Part shown: positions 11,156 to 23,700 of the stretch, in pieces
Layout of the letters: each line of letters begins with the position of its first letter
Numbering within the stretch: position 1 is the stretch's first letter
DNA from: Phocoena phocoena
Taxonomy: Eukaryota; Chordata; Mammalia; Artiodactyla; Phocoenidae
NCBI RefSeq assembly: GCF_963924675.1
Contig: NC_089240.1
Span: 117,991,680-118,055,679 of the forward strand
Direction: 5' to 3'
Length of the DNA stretch: 64,000 nt
Translations under genes and position numbers: made by a program
The notes under the pieces: model-generated
What the model was told of the DNA's origin: nothing
The model's input: only the letters and a program-made list of their open reading frames with translations
Databases searched by the model: none

Positions 11156-12740
11156 ATGAAAAAACTGATGAGGACACGAGGAATTGAGCATACTATGGGA
11201 CCACGTCCTAGAAGAGCAATCAGGCAACCAGTTATCCAATACCTCTCTTGTCATTGCTCCTCTGTGATGGTGTTTATGTACCGATATCTATTTGATATTT
11301 AATTTTAAAAGTCTTAATTCAGGTGATATGGATCTTCTCAGCCACACAATGTCAAATAATTGGTTTGACTAAAATTTCATTTCTTGACTGAAGTTTATGG
11401 AATAATGTTGAATTTAATGGCAGCGTCACTTAAGCTAGGTCTACACCATTGATATATTTGTACAACAGCGATGAAAATACCTAGCCCAAAGATTTGTTGT
11501 GGCGCTGAGATAAGGGATCTGAAAGTGTTTTCACCATCAAGCACTATACAAATATATGGAATTATTACGATGATAAAGGAGATGATACTAGTGTTTCTCT
11601 AGGAACCAAGGCCCCTGTCCATCATGTAGAACAAATATTTTTGGCCTTGAGGCCACGGACCTCATGGGTAGGCTTCAGGGTTCTCTGAAATTGTATATAA
11701 ACAATATGGGAGGGTATGTCTGGGGGAGGGAGACATATCATCTCCTTCCAAAAGATATTTGGAACTGACTCGCTGAATGGATGAATAAACAAAATGGGAA
11801 TATCTGACCTATGCTACAGGAGATAGCACAGTCACCGACCTGTGCATACTGAGGTGGCTCTGTCAGGTGTAGCCAACTTGGAGAGTGTTTCTTTTCTTAT
11901 CCCCAGGCTTGAATGGCCTACATGCTACTTCCTACCTGCACTGAGTGTAGCAAGAAGCATGTTCACGAGATAGAGAGAGAAGAGTGTGTGTATGCCTGGA
12001 TAGGAAGCTTCAGGCATTTCACAGATGGAACAGTCTTCTTTAAGGTTCCGTTTTGAACGGGTCTGTAACACTAGCCATTTAGGAACTTGGATAGCTAGCT
12101 TTCTGGAACTAACTAAGATGATTCTAACACTCTAAGATGGAACAATTGAGGACACAGAGACTGTGAAATCTCTGTAATTAGCTTAAGAGTCTCCAAACAA
12201 CAAAGTGGTCTTAATACTGTAAAACTGGTCTGGACCAAGCGACATATTGTAAGGGGTACAGAAGAAGCTCTATGAGTGACTCAGAACCCAGGTGACGAAA
12301 GAAGATTTAGGCAGAACTGGGAGAGACGTAACTTCTTTAGCCACATTTGGCTAAGGCATTGCATAGCTCCAAAGATAGGAGGTATTGGAGATGACATTAG
12401 GGCTGACCAGTTGGTGTTTGTGAGGCTTGAGTGAGCCTAGCACCACTGCTAGACCTCGAGGGCCCGTTTATGTGGAATGTCTTGGAGCACATGAAATGCA
12501 AGAGAAAAGAGTCGTGGTCCCAGAGGAAAACTGATATAAATATCTTTGTAGTATCAACCATTGAGTCCGAGCAACTGTAAACTTGCCAAATAAAATACAG
12601 GGTGCCAATACTGCATGGGAAATACATATATTAAATATTATTTGTCATTTATCTGATATTCAAATTTAACTGAGCATCCTGCATTTTTGTTTGCTGGCTC
12701 CAACAACCCTAGATGAGTGAGAAGTCATTTTCAGGAGATA
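11156..12740. other. No gene; unassigned non-coding sequence
   Basis: I see no repeat family or gene here with confidence. There are several stops in all frames. The 76-codon minus-strand frame at 12,397-12,627 has no family features. Confidence 0.35.
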
Positions 12741-13235
12741 AAGGAGCAGGCTAGTGTTTCTCAGACTTTAACATGCATATGAATCACCTGAGAATTCAGC
12801 AGGTCTGGGATGGGCCCAAGCACCCGTATTTCTAAAATGTTCCCAGGGACGTCCCTGGTGGCACAGTGGTTAAGAATCCACCTGCCAATGCAGGGGACAC
12901 GGGTTCGATCCCTAGTCCAGGAAGATCCCACAGGCCACGGAGCAACGAAGCCCGTGCGCCACAGCTACTGAGCCTGCGCTCTAGAGCCCCTGGGCCACAA
13001 CTGCTGAGCCCGCGTGCTGCAACTACTGAAGCCCACGTGCCTAGAGCCTGTGCTCCGCAACAAAAGAAGCCACCGCAATGAAGAGTAGCCCCCGCTCGCC
13101 GCAACTAGAGAAAGCCCACGCGCAGCAACGAAGACCCAATGCAGCCAAAAATAAATGAAATTAAATAAAATGTTCTCAGGTGACGCCAATGCCACCGGCC
13201 ACAGACCATACATTAAAGAGCAAGGGGTAACATAG
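12741..13235. repeat. MER5-like hAT MITE, split by a SINE
   Basis: 'gctagtgtttctcagactttaacatgcat' (12,751 on), 'gaatcacctg' and 'gatgggcccaagcaccc' before the SINE, and 'ggtgacgccaatgccaccgg' after it, match the MER5A-type hAT-Charlie relic. The CHR-1 SINE at 12,848-13,166 interrupts it. Confidence 0.7.
12848..13166 (+). mobile_element. CHR-1-type SINE with 14-bp duplication
   Basis: tRNA-like head 'gtccctggtggcacagtggt', B box GGTTCGATCCC near 12,902, the CHR-1 body, and an A-rich tail 'aaaataaatgaaattaaat'. The flanks aaaatgttcccagg (12,834-12,847) and aaaatgttctcagg (13,167-13,180) form a target duplication with one mismatch. Open frames over it on both strands are readings of the SINE. 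Confidence 0.92.
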
Positions 13236-13464
13236 TCATTTAGGTTAATGCTTCAGGCACCTTTCTTGTTGCATAGTAAAACTTCCATCATTATCAGTTA
13301 ACTCTTCTGACATTATCCTAAGCCCCAAGTAAAAGGAAGTCTTCAACTATGCTGCAGATAGGTGTCTAGAGGTGTCTAGAGCAGGTGAAGCATTTGGGGT
13401 CCAAACTGGGTGGACCAAGCAAACAGAAACTCTGACAGAATGGAGAATTAATCGGACTCCTTGC

Positions 13465-13668
13465 TCTAACCCAGTAGTTCCCAAATTGTCTGCACATTAT
13501 TATCACGTTTTTAAAAATTCCAGAGCCCAAGCTGCACCCCCCAAGAGTAATGAAATCTCTATCTTTGTGAGGTGGGTGGGTGGGAAATGAGCATTGGTAT
13601 TTTTGAAGCTCCCCAGGTGATACTTACGTGCAAGACAAATTTGAAAACCACTGCTCTGCTGCTGGTAC
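13465..13668. repeat. MER5-like hAT MITE
   Basis: 'cccagtagttcccaaattgtctgcacattattatcac' opens it and 'gaaaaccactgctctgctg' closes it, with 'gctccccaggtgatacttacgtgcaagaca' inside. The termini pair as a diverged inverted repeat (cagtagttc / gaaaaccactg), as in MER5 hAT-Charlie MITEs. Confidence 0.65.
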
Positions 13669-14119
13669 TGCCAGTGAGAGAGCTTCGTCAAGAACAAAAA
13701 CAGTTTTATAGTTCTAAAAAATGAGCTGGTGTGGTAGAGCCAAGCATACGGGCCTAAGAAACCTTCTTCGGCATAAAAGAAGCATAAACTCTCGAGTAGT
13801 TTGGAGAATAGCTACTGGTAAGGCCCTGTCTTGGATGTTCTGGTCAGAGATTTTGTGGAAGCTCCAAGGCCTGATTTGGAATTGTCAAATTTCTGGCCCC
13901 TCTCAGACTACCTATTACTTTAAATTTTCCCTGTCACCGAACCTTCTACCTGACATTGAGTACAAATATTTGCAACTGTGGCAAACCATCTGCTGATGCT
14001 ACTGGATGTGAAAGCATGTGAAAAAAAATTCAACACTATGTAAACACAAGGTAATTATTATATTCTCCCCTCTTGCTAAAACAAACAAAAACAAAAATAG
14101 AAAAAAACCCTCCACCTTT

Positions 14120-14310
14120 GCTTTCTACAGCACTGGCCCTCAAATTTGGCTTCACATCGGGATTAACTGGGGAGCTGGAAAAATACTGATGCCTTGGTCG
14201 CACTCCCAGAGAATTTAATTGATATAAGGGGGGAATGGGCTTTTGGGTTTTTAAAAGATCCCTAGGTGATTCTAATGTTCAGAATGTTTGAGAACTACTG
14301 GGTAAAGCAA
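14120..14310. repeat. MER5A-like hAT MITE
   Basis: Phrases 'cagcactggccctcaaatttggc', 'gggattaactggggagctgg', 'gatccctaggtgattctaatgttcag' and 'tttgagaactactgg' follow MER5A order. It is strongly diverged. Confidence 0.65.
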
Positions 14311-14324
14311 CGGGCTTGGTCTTG

Positions 14325-14455
14325 TGTTCTCAGTCCAGCAGTATCACCATAACCTGGGAACTTGCTGCAAATGCAAAATCTTCAGCCCCACCCCAGGCCT
14401 AGCATGAGGAATCTCTGGGTGTGGTCTCAACGATCCGCTATCTAACAAGTCTGAA
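14325..14455. repeat. MER5/MER20-like hAT remnant
   Basis: 'cagcagtatcaccataacctgggaacttgctgcaaatgcaaaatcttc' (14,337-14,384) and 'ccccaccccaggcctagcatgaggaatctctggg' resemble the interior of a MER5-type MITE. It is a partial copy. Confidence 0.5.
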
Positions 14456-14459
14456 ACGT

Positions 14460-15479
14460 AGTTTTCTTTAAATTCATTTTTTAACTGTGAGCTAAATCTA
14501 TGCCTTTTGTAATGCTCAAAACAGTGACACTGGCTTTGCAAGTCACCGTCAGGCTGAGGGGCATTTGGGCTGCATGCTTTCCCTTCCTGATGATGGTGAA
14601 TGTGCCCGTCAGCTAGTAGCAGTGATGAGCCTTGGAAGGGAACTGCCTATGGTCCTTCTGCAGTAGTGCGATGAACAGTGTTTGCTGTAACTGTGAACAT
14701 GCTGCGTTACTTGTTTGAACCAAGTCTGTTGAACCCCGAACTCTAGGATGGTAGCGACAGACCCCACATGGGTGACTTTCCCATTTGAGTGGGGATGTGG
14801 CTCTGACTCTTGGCACTTGGTCTTTGGGACTGTAATCTCGAAATCCTTTTCTCCCATCCAAGAGGCACACTTTTGGGAGCTCTTTTTATCACGGGGTGGG
14901 TTGAAAGTCCCATCTGTACGTGTTTTCTGTGCTAATCTGAGAGCTGGACTCAACCCCAGGACTTGGGTCACTTACACACAGAGATCTCATTGTGAGGGGG
15001 GAGGAAAATGGCAGCTCCTCAGCTGCACTTAGAAATTCTGCATTAAAAAAAACGCTAAGTATTCATAAGCCTCTTATTTAATGAATGAATCCCTTTGTGT
15101 TTACATCCTTCACAACTCAGGGAACAAATAGGGTTTAGTTGCTAGAAAGTGAAAACTTCAAGCTCCTCAGGATGGGGAAAATAGTAGGCAGTTTAGATGA
15201 ACAGTGGAAATGGCTCCATCCCAGTTTCTTGGTACCTGCTCCTAAGGACATGCCAACCAATGCTTTAATTTTCAGTGTCTCCACCTCCTGTTTAGGGCAT
15301 TGTCCAAAAAGGGGTAACAAGATGCTCATCAGCGTAAATCTGTATACAGCTGGTTATCTGCTCACCTGAAATCAGGGGACAAGGGAACAGAACAACTAGT
15401 GGGGTTTGGTAATTGCCAGTCGCCCATGAATGGCCTGACTACGTTCTGCCACATGCCTTCACCTCGCTCCCTCTTTTGT
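14460..15479. other. No gene; repeat-poor sequence
   Basis: No interspersed repeat recognised. The minus-strand 120-codon frame at 14,609-14,971 and the plus-strand 94-codon frame at 14,748-15,032 overlap each other and show no family motif, so I do not call a gene. Confidence 0.4.
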
Positions 15480-16480
15480 CTGAAATAGGTGTTTACTTCT
15501 CCAGCATGAGCAGACCATTGAGGAAGCATTTAAAGATCAAAGTCTTATCAGAATAGACTCAAAAGAAAATTTTGAGTTGACATGATTTCCAAATGGAAGG
15601 GGAATAAATTCATTCTTGGGTTTTCCCCCTCATAAGGGTAATTTCAAGAAGCTCTTCAATACTAATTAGTAAGCTGTGAATTCAGTTCTGTGCAATTATG
15701 ATGAGCCAGTTTTTGGAGGATGAAAGAGCTAAGTTATCGTATGTTTGAATTACTCATCTAGAAGCCTGAATATTTTTGTATTTCCATATTTCTCGAGTAG
15801 CACTTAATTTAATCTTAGCCCCATTTCTTTCAATAAACCATTGTTGCATCTCGTAAGCAGCACAGCTTCTTCCTCTAACTCATCTCCCCGTGAAATTGGT
15901 TTAATGAAGCAGAAAGGTATGAAGCATTAGCAACAGTGGAATCCATGTGGTAGCACTTCATTTTTCAGAGGCACTCACATTTCCACCCTAATTTATAAAA
16001 TCAGCACACAAATGATTTTTATCACGGCCATTACATCAGTATAAATTACTGCCTTTTCTGTAACACAGCAGTTAGTCAAACTGTTGAAATGATATCTATT
16101 AGTCAAGGGCCGGGGTGGGAGGGCGGTGGGCAGGGAGAGGTAGGAAAGAGTTAGTGAAAATGAGGGCTGATGGTTGTCTTACACAAACACTAATATTAAT
16201 TTACCATAATGAACACCGATGGGGTATTTTGCAAACGTACAGATGAAAATTAAATGCACAAAGTGAAGCAAATGGGTCAATTTGTTCAGGACAAAGAAAA
16301 GGACCTTCAATAAACAAAACGGTGCTATATAGAGACCGACAGCGATGCAATTAGTCAGGCACTCCTCCTGGCCAGTGGGCAGGCCGCGGCCACCCTGGGC
16401 AGGGGCCATTGTTGTTCTCTCCCGCGTGGGTGTCTTCATTTATCTCATTGTAGGAACTGTCATCCTGGTTTTGTGCCCTG
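15480..16480. other. Candidate conserved noncoding element
   Basis: Repeat-free and AT-rich, with no long open frame except an 86-codon minus-strand frame (16,179-16,439) with no family signature. It has several homeodomain-like cores (TAATTA-type: 'actaattag' at 15,661, 'caattagtcag' at 16,348; 'gtgcaattatgatg' at 15,691). The combination resembles mammalian developmental noncoding elements. This is inference from composition only and cross-species alignment would decide. Confidence 0.25.
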
Positions 16481-17485
16481 CAGCCTCGCCATGTCAAAGC
16501 CATGCTGCCAGAGCCTCCTTGGAGAGTACTGCCTACTGGCATCTCCTCCTTTCACCACTGCCACCTAGGTCGCCTGCCAGAACCTAGTGGCCCCCCTTTC
16601 AAGTTAGGCAAACCTCCATCATCTGACCTCGCTAATTTGAGCCTTGCAATCATTTGGGTGGGATTGGGTTCACGGTTCCCTTTACTCTCACTGTGAACAA
16701 CAGTTTACCAAGCAAACAATTTACTAGTTTGACAGTTTCTTTTGGAGATGGTATGGATGGATGGGTATAGGATGAGTTTAAACTTAAAAGAATAAATTGT
16801 TCACGTAGTTCAGAAGCGAAATTTAACCATAAACAATTTGTGTATAAAGTGAAAGTCATTCTTGTCCATTGAATGGCATGGTTGCTCTGGGTAGACTTCT
16901 GTTGTGAATTCTATGCAACAGTAATGACACAATATTGAAGATGGAACCCTTCTTCATACTGGCTTCACTACCATCTACCAGTCTACTTTAGTGAGAATAG
17001 GTAAAATCTTTATGGGCAGTTCTGAGTTCTATTGTTTATTCAGTAATTCATTCCATTAACGAATATTCATTGGGCATATGCTATGTGCCAGGGACCAGGC
17101 TAGGTGCTTGGGCTCCAATGGCAAATGAGCCTTCTAGTGGAGAAAGCAATCACTTAACAAGTAATTCCAAGCAAGATGTATACAGTTCCTGAGGTTGGTT
17201 GTAATTCCACATTGGTTTTTCTCAATTACCTCTCATTACCTTCAGCCAGAGTGTATTCAGGGAATACAAATTCATTGATCATAGGCAGCCACCATGTCTG
17301 TTTAGTCACCGTGTCTAAAAACCAGATGCATATTGGTTTTTACCTGCCAGAACCTAGTGGCCCCCCACTAATCTTAATATTAGACAAGCCAAAATTAGTA
17401 ATATCTGGTATCAAATGTCCTAAAATAGAATCTAAAATCTTTTTGCTTTGGTTTATTCTTTTTTTTTGGTAAGCACTGTTTTCTT
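16481..17485. other. No gene; unique sequence with a 24-bp exact repeat
   Basis: No repeat family recognised. The same 24 bases (starting cctgccagaacc) occur at 16,573-16,596 and 17,343-17,366, with unrelated flanks. The 98-codon frame at 17,176-17,472 has no recognisable family. Confidence 0.4.
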
Positions 17486-17551
17486 TTTAACCAAAATATA
17501 GTTAATTTACATTGTTGTGTTAGTCTCGAGCGTACAGCAAAGTGATTCAGT

Positions 17552-17583
<32 letters not shown>

Positions 17584-20500
17584 TATATATATACATCCAT
17601 ATACATATATATATATATATATAACTGAATCACTTTGCTGTACGCTCGAAACTAACACAACAATGTAGATACATATATATATATAAAATCTTTTTCAGAT
17701 TCTTTTCCATTATAGGTTATTACAAGGTACTGAGTATAGTTCCCTGTGCTATACAGTAGGTCCTTGTTGTTTACCTCTTTTATATATAGTAGTGTGTATG
17801 TGTTAATCCCAAACTTCTAATTTATCTCTCCCCCCACTGCCCTGCTATCCCCTTTGGTAGCCATGAGTTTGTTTTCTATATCTATGAGTCTCTTTCTGTT
17901 TTGTAAATAAGTCCATTTGTATCATTTTTTTTATATTCCACATATAAATGATATTTGTGATATCATATGATATTCGTCTTTCTCTGTCTGTGTTACTTCC
18001 CTTAATATGATAATTGCAAGGTCCATCCATGTTGCCGCAAATGGCATTACGTATTTCCTTCTTTTTTATGGCTGAGTAGTATTCCACTGTGTGTGTCTGT
18101 GTGTCTGTGTGTGTATACATACCACATCTTCTTTATCCATTCATCCGTAGATGGACATTTAGGTTGCTTCCATGTCTTGGCTATTGTAAATGGTGCCGCT
18201 ATGAACATTGGAGTGCATGTATCTTTTCGAATTATGGTTTTCTCTGGATATATGCCCAGGAGTGGGATTGCTGGATAATATGGTAGTTCTATTTTTAGTT
18301 TCTTAAGGAACCTCCATACTGTTCTCCACAGCGGCTGTACAAATTTACATTCCCACCAACAGTGTAAGAGGATTCCCTTTTCTCCACACCCTCTCTAGCA
18401 TTTATTATTTGTAGGCTTTTTAATGATGGCCACTCTGACTGGTGTGAGCTGCTACCTCATTGTAGTTTTGATTTGCATTTCTCTGATAATTAGCGATATT
18501 AAGCATCTTTTCGTGTGTCTGTTGGCCATCTGTATGTCTTCTTTGGAGAAATGTCTATTTAGGTCTTCTGCCCATTTTTTGACAGTTAATTTTTTTTATA
18601 TTAAGCTGTATGAACTGTTTGTATATTTTGGAAATTAATTCCTTGTTGGTCGCATCATTTGTAAATATTTTCTCCCAGTCCATAGGTTGTCTTTATTTAT
18701 GGTTTCCTTTGCTATGCAAAAGCTTTTAAGTTTAATTAAGTCCCATTTGCTTGTTCTTGTTTTTATTTCCATTACTCTAAGAGACAGATCCAAAACAATA
18801 CTGCTGCAATTTATGTCAAAGGGCGTTCTGCCTATGTTTTCCTCTAGGAGTTTTATAGTATTTGGTCTTACGTTTATGTCTTTAATCCATTTTGAGTTTA
18901 TTTCTGTATATGGTGTTAGAGAATGTTCTAATTTCATTCTTTTACATGTAGCTGTCCAGTTTTCCCTGAACCACCTATTGAAGAGACTCTCTTTTCTCCA
19001 TTGTGTATTCTTGCCTTCTTTGTTGTAGATTAATTGACCATAAGTGCATGGGTTTATTTCTGGGCTTTCTATCCTGTTCCATTGATCTATATGTTTGTTT
19101 TTGTGCCAGTACCATACTGTTTTGATTACTGTAGCTTTGTAGTGTAGTCTGTAGTCAGGGAGCATGATTCCTCCAGCTCTGTTCTTCGTTCTCAAGATTG
19201 TTTTGGCTATTCGGGGTATTTTGTGTTTCCATAAAAATTAAGAATTTTTTGCTCTAGTTCTGTGAAAAATGCCATTGGTAACTTGATAGGGATTGCATTG
19301 AATCTGTAGATTGCCTTGGGTAGTATGGTCATTTTAACAATATTGATTCTTCCAATCCAAGAACACAGTATATGTTACCATCTGTTTGTGTCATCTTCAA
19401 TTTCTTTCATCAGTGTCTTATAGTTTTCCTAGTACAGGTCTTGTCACTCCATCATTAGATTTATTCTTTTTGGTGTGGTTGTAAGTGGGATTGTTTTCTT
19501 AATTTCTCTTTCTGGTAGTTTGTTGTTAGTGTATAGAAATGCAACAGATTTCTGTATATTAATTTTATATCCAGCAACTTTACCAGATTCTCTGATGAGC
19601 TCTAGTAGTTTTCTGGTAGCATCTTTAGGATTTTCTGTGTATCACATTATGTCGTCTGAAAACAGTGACAGTTTAGCTACTCCTTTTCCAATTTGGATTC
19701 CTTTTATTTCCTTTTCTTCTCTGATTGCTGTGACTAGGACTTCCAAAACTATGTTGAATGAAAGTGGCAAGAGTGGGCATTCTTGTCTTGTTCCTTATCT
19801 TAGAGGAAATGCTTTCAGCTTTTCACTGTTGAGTATGATGTTAGCTGTGGGTTTGTCATATATGGCCTTTGTTATGTTGAGGTGTGTTCCCTCTATGCCC
19901 ACTTTCTGAAGAGTTATTTTTATCAATAATGGATGTTGAATTTTATCAAAAGCTTTTTCTGTCTCTATTGAGATGGTCATAGGGTTTTTATTCTTCAGTT
20001 TGTTAATGTGGTGTATCACATTGATTGATTTGTGGATATTTTAAAATCCTTGCATCCCTGGTATAAATCCCCCTTGATCATGGTGTACGATCTTTTTAAT
20101 GTATTGTTGGATTCAGTTGGCTAGTATTTTGTTGAGGATTTTTGCATCTGTGTTCTTCAGTGATATTGGCCTGTAATTTTCTTTTTTGTGTGATGTCTTT
20201 GTCTGGTTCTGGTATCAGTGTAATGGTAACCTCATAGAATGAGTTCAAAGGTGTCCCTTCCTCTGCAACTTTTTGGAATAGTCTGAGAAATACAGGTGTT
20301 ATCACTTGTCTAAATGTTTGGTAGAATTCACCTGTGAAGCCGTCTGGTCCTGGACCATTGCTTGTTGGGAGTTTTTAAATTACTGATTCAATTTCATTAC
20401 TGGTAATTGGTCTGTTCATGTTTTCTTTTTCTTCCTAGTTCGGTCTTGGGAGATTGTACCTTTCTAAGAATTTGTCCATGTCTTTTAGGTTGTCCATTTT

Positions 20501-20745
20501 ATTGGCATATAGTTCCTCATAGTAGTCTCTTATGATCCTTTGTATTTCTGTGGTGTTGGCTGTAACTTCTTCTTTCTCATTTCGAACTTTATTGATGTGG
20601 GCCCTCTCCCTTTTTTTCTTGATGACTTTGGCTAAAGGTCTATCAATTTTATTTATCCTTTCAAAGAACCAGCTTTGAATTTTGTTGATCTTTTCGATTG
20701 TTTTTTCAGTCTCTATTTCATTTATCCTCATTTTTTCTATATGAT
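17486..20745 (-). repeat. L1 LINE, antisense, 3' end plus part of ORF2
   Basis: Begins with the antisense of the cetartiodactyl L1 3' end ('aaaatatagttaatttacattgttgtg'), continues through the C-rich 'ctctccccccactgcc' and the well-known 'gctgagtagtattccactgtg' / 'tttctctggatatatgcccaggagtggg' blocks, then the antisense of ORF2. A 186-codon minus-strand frame at 18,635-19,195 is the sense reading of ORF2's C-terminal part. The element is 5'-truncated near 20,745 and has no intact ORF. Its left end has an unusual inverted repeat. Confidence 0.9.
17508..17667. repeat. Long inverted repeat around a TA/CA core
   Basis: The left arm (17,508 to about 17,564) and the right arm (about 17,611 to 17,667) are reverse complements over about 57 bases with one mismatch in the non-simple part (tagtctcgag versus the complement of ctcgaaacta). 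The loop is (TA)n(CA)n(TA)n. The arms are both L1 3'-end sequence, so the right arm is an inverted duplicate of the left. Confidence 0.85.
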
Positions 20746-20754
20746 TTAAAAGAC

Positions 20755-23700
20755 AAAATGATAATTTAAGTGATAATTATATACTTTTGTTTATGGACAT
20801 ACATTCATGTAGATGTCATTTGTGACAATAACAATAAAAAGGGTGGAAGGAGCTGTAAAGGGGCAGAACTTTGAATACTGTTGAAAGGAAGTTTGTCTTA
20901 ATTTAAACTTAATTGTTATAAAGTTAAGGTATTAATTGTAATCCCCAGGGTAGTTACTAAGAAACAAATAGCCTAAAAAATATACAAAAAAATAACTGAG
21001 AGGGAATCAAAATTGTACACTGGAAAAAAGTCATTCACAGCAGAAATCAGTAATGGAGAAATTAAAGGAGTGAAAGAAGTTATAAGACATATGGGAAACA
21101 ATTATTAAGATGGCAAAAGTTATCTCCTTACCTATCAGTAATTACTTTAGATAAAATGGTTTTTAAATTGTCCAATTAAAAGGCAGACATTGGCAGAATG
21201 GATAAATACACATGGTCCAACTATCCATCTACAGAAGACTAAATTTAGATCCAAATACACAAATAGGTTGAAAGTAAAAGGAAGGGAAAAGATATTCTAT
21301 GCAAATAGTAGCCAAAAGAGCTGGTGTGACTATACTAATATCAGACAGAATAGACTTTAAGATAAAAAAAATTGTTACAAGAGATAAAGGATGACATTAT
21401 ATATTGATCAAAGGAGTAATCCATCAAGAAGGTATAACAATTGTAAACATATATGAATTTAATAACAGAGCTCCAAAATACATGAAGGAAAAACTGACAG
21501 AATTGAAGGGAGCACTAGACATTTGTACGATAATAGTTGGAAACGTAAATATCCCACTTCAAATAATGGATAGAACAAGTAGACAGAAGATGATAAAGAA
21601 ATAGGGGACTTGAACAACACTATACAACTAATTAGACTTAACAGACATGTAGAACATATCACCTAACAAGAAGAGAAGGCAAATTCTTCTCAAGTGCACA
21701 AGGAACATTCTCTAGGACAGACCATTTGTTAAGGCACAAGACAAGTTTCAATAAATTTAAAAAATTTTAAATCATATAAAGAATCTAATCATAATGAAAT
21801 GGAACTAGAAACAAATAACAGGAGGAAAACACAATTTTTTAATGTGGAAATTAAACAGCGCACAGTTAAAAACAACCATCAAGTTAAAGAAGAAAATACA
21901 AGTGAAATTAGAAAATAGTTTGACGTGAATGAGAACAAAAACACAACATCCTGACATGTATGGGGTGCAAGAAATTAGTGCTCTGAGGGAAATTTATAGC
22001 TATAAATGTTTATATTATAAAAGAAGAAATATCCCAAGTTAATAACCTAACTTTGCACCTTAAGGAACTAGAAAAAGAAGAGCAAACTAAATAAAAAGCT
22101 ACCAGAAGGAAGGAAATAGTAAAGATTACAGTGAAGATAATTAAAATAGAGAATAGAAAAACAACAGATAGAATCAGTGAAACAAAAAGTTGGTTTTTTG
22201 AAAAGATCAACAAAACTGGCAAACCCTTAGCTAGACTAACCAGGATAATAAGAGAGAAGACTCAAATTACTAAAATCATAAATGAAAGTGGCATTATTAC
22301 TGTAGACCTTGCAGAAACAGAAAGGATTATAAGAGAACACTGTGAACAATTGTATGTCAACAAATTAGATAACTATATGAAATGAACAAGTTCCTAGTTG
22401 CACACAAACTACCAAAACTGACTTCAGAATAAATACAAAATTATAGGTGAAAGACTTATAACAAGTAAAGAGATTGAATCAGTAAACAACATCTCAACAA
22501 AGAACGGCCAAGGACCAGATGGCTCTTGGTGAATTCTACCAAACATTGAAAGAAAAATTAACATCAGTCCTTCTCAAACTCTTTTAAAAAATAGGTGAGG
22601 GGCTAAAGCTTCCTAACTCATTCTATGAAGCCAGCATTACCCTGATACCGAAGCCATACAAAGACTGCACAAGAAAAGAAAACTATGTACCAATATCCCT
22701 TGTGAATATAGATACAAAAATCCTCAACATGAAACCAGCAAACTGAATGCAGCAGCATCTTAAAAAGATTATACTCCATAACCAAGTGGGATTTATCTTA
22801 AGAATGCCAGGATGCTTCAACATATGAAAATCATTCAGTGTAATACAAGACATTAATAGACACAGGAAAAAAATCATGCCTCGATTAACACAGAAAAGTC
22901 ATTTGACAAAACCCATCATCCTTTCATGATAAAAACACTTACAAACAAGAAACAGAGGGAAGTTCCTCAACATGATAGTGGCCCTATATGAAAAACTCAT
23001 AGCTCATATAATATTCAATGGTGAAAGACTGAAAACTTTTCCCCTAAGGAACAAGAGAAGGATGCCCACTATCACCTCTTCTGTTCAACATTGTACTGGA
23101 AGCTTTAGCTCAGGCAATTAGGCAGGGAAAGAAAAAAACAAACGATCTCCAAGTTGGAAAGGAAGGAATGAAACTCAATTTTCAGATGATATGATGTTAC
23201 ATGTTTAAAAATCCTAAAGAATCCACAACATATTAAAGCTAATAAATGAATTCAACAAAGTTATAGTATACAAAATCAACATCCCAAAATATGTTGAATT
23301 TCTATACACTAGCAATTAGCAATCTTAAAATGAAATTATGAAGACAATTCTATTTACAGTAGCATCAAAAAGAATAAAATAATTTGCAATAAATTTAACA
23401 AAAGAAGTGTAAAGCTTATCCTCTAAAAAGTACAAAAAAATTTGAAATAAATTATGAAGACCTAAATAAATGGAAAGATGCCCATGTTCATGGACTGGTA
23501 GACTTAATACTGTTAAAATGACAATATTATCCAAGTTGATCTGCAGATTCAATGCAATCCCTATCAAAATCCCGATGACCTTTTTATTTACAGAAGTGGA
23601 AAAGTAGATTCTGAAAGTCATGTGGAATTGCAAGGGACCCCAAATATTCAAAACAATCCTGAAAAACAAAACTAACATTGGATGACTCAAACTTTCCAAT

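Noticed and set aside
12832..13213. Overlapping 71-90-codon frames on both strands
   Set aside because: They translate a CHR-1 SINE; the same residues appear at the 1.6-kb copy.
18635..19195. A 186-codon minus-strand frame
   Set aside because: It is the surviving end of L1 ORF2 within a truncated L1, not a host gene.
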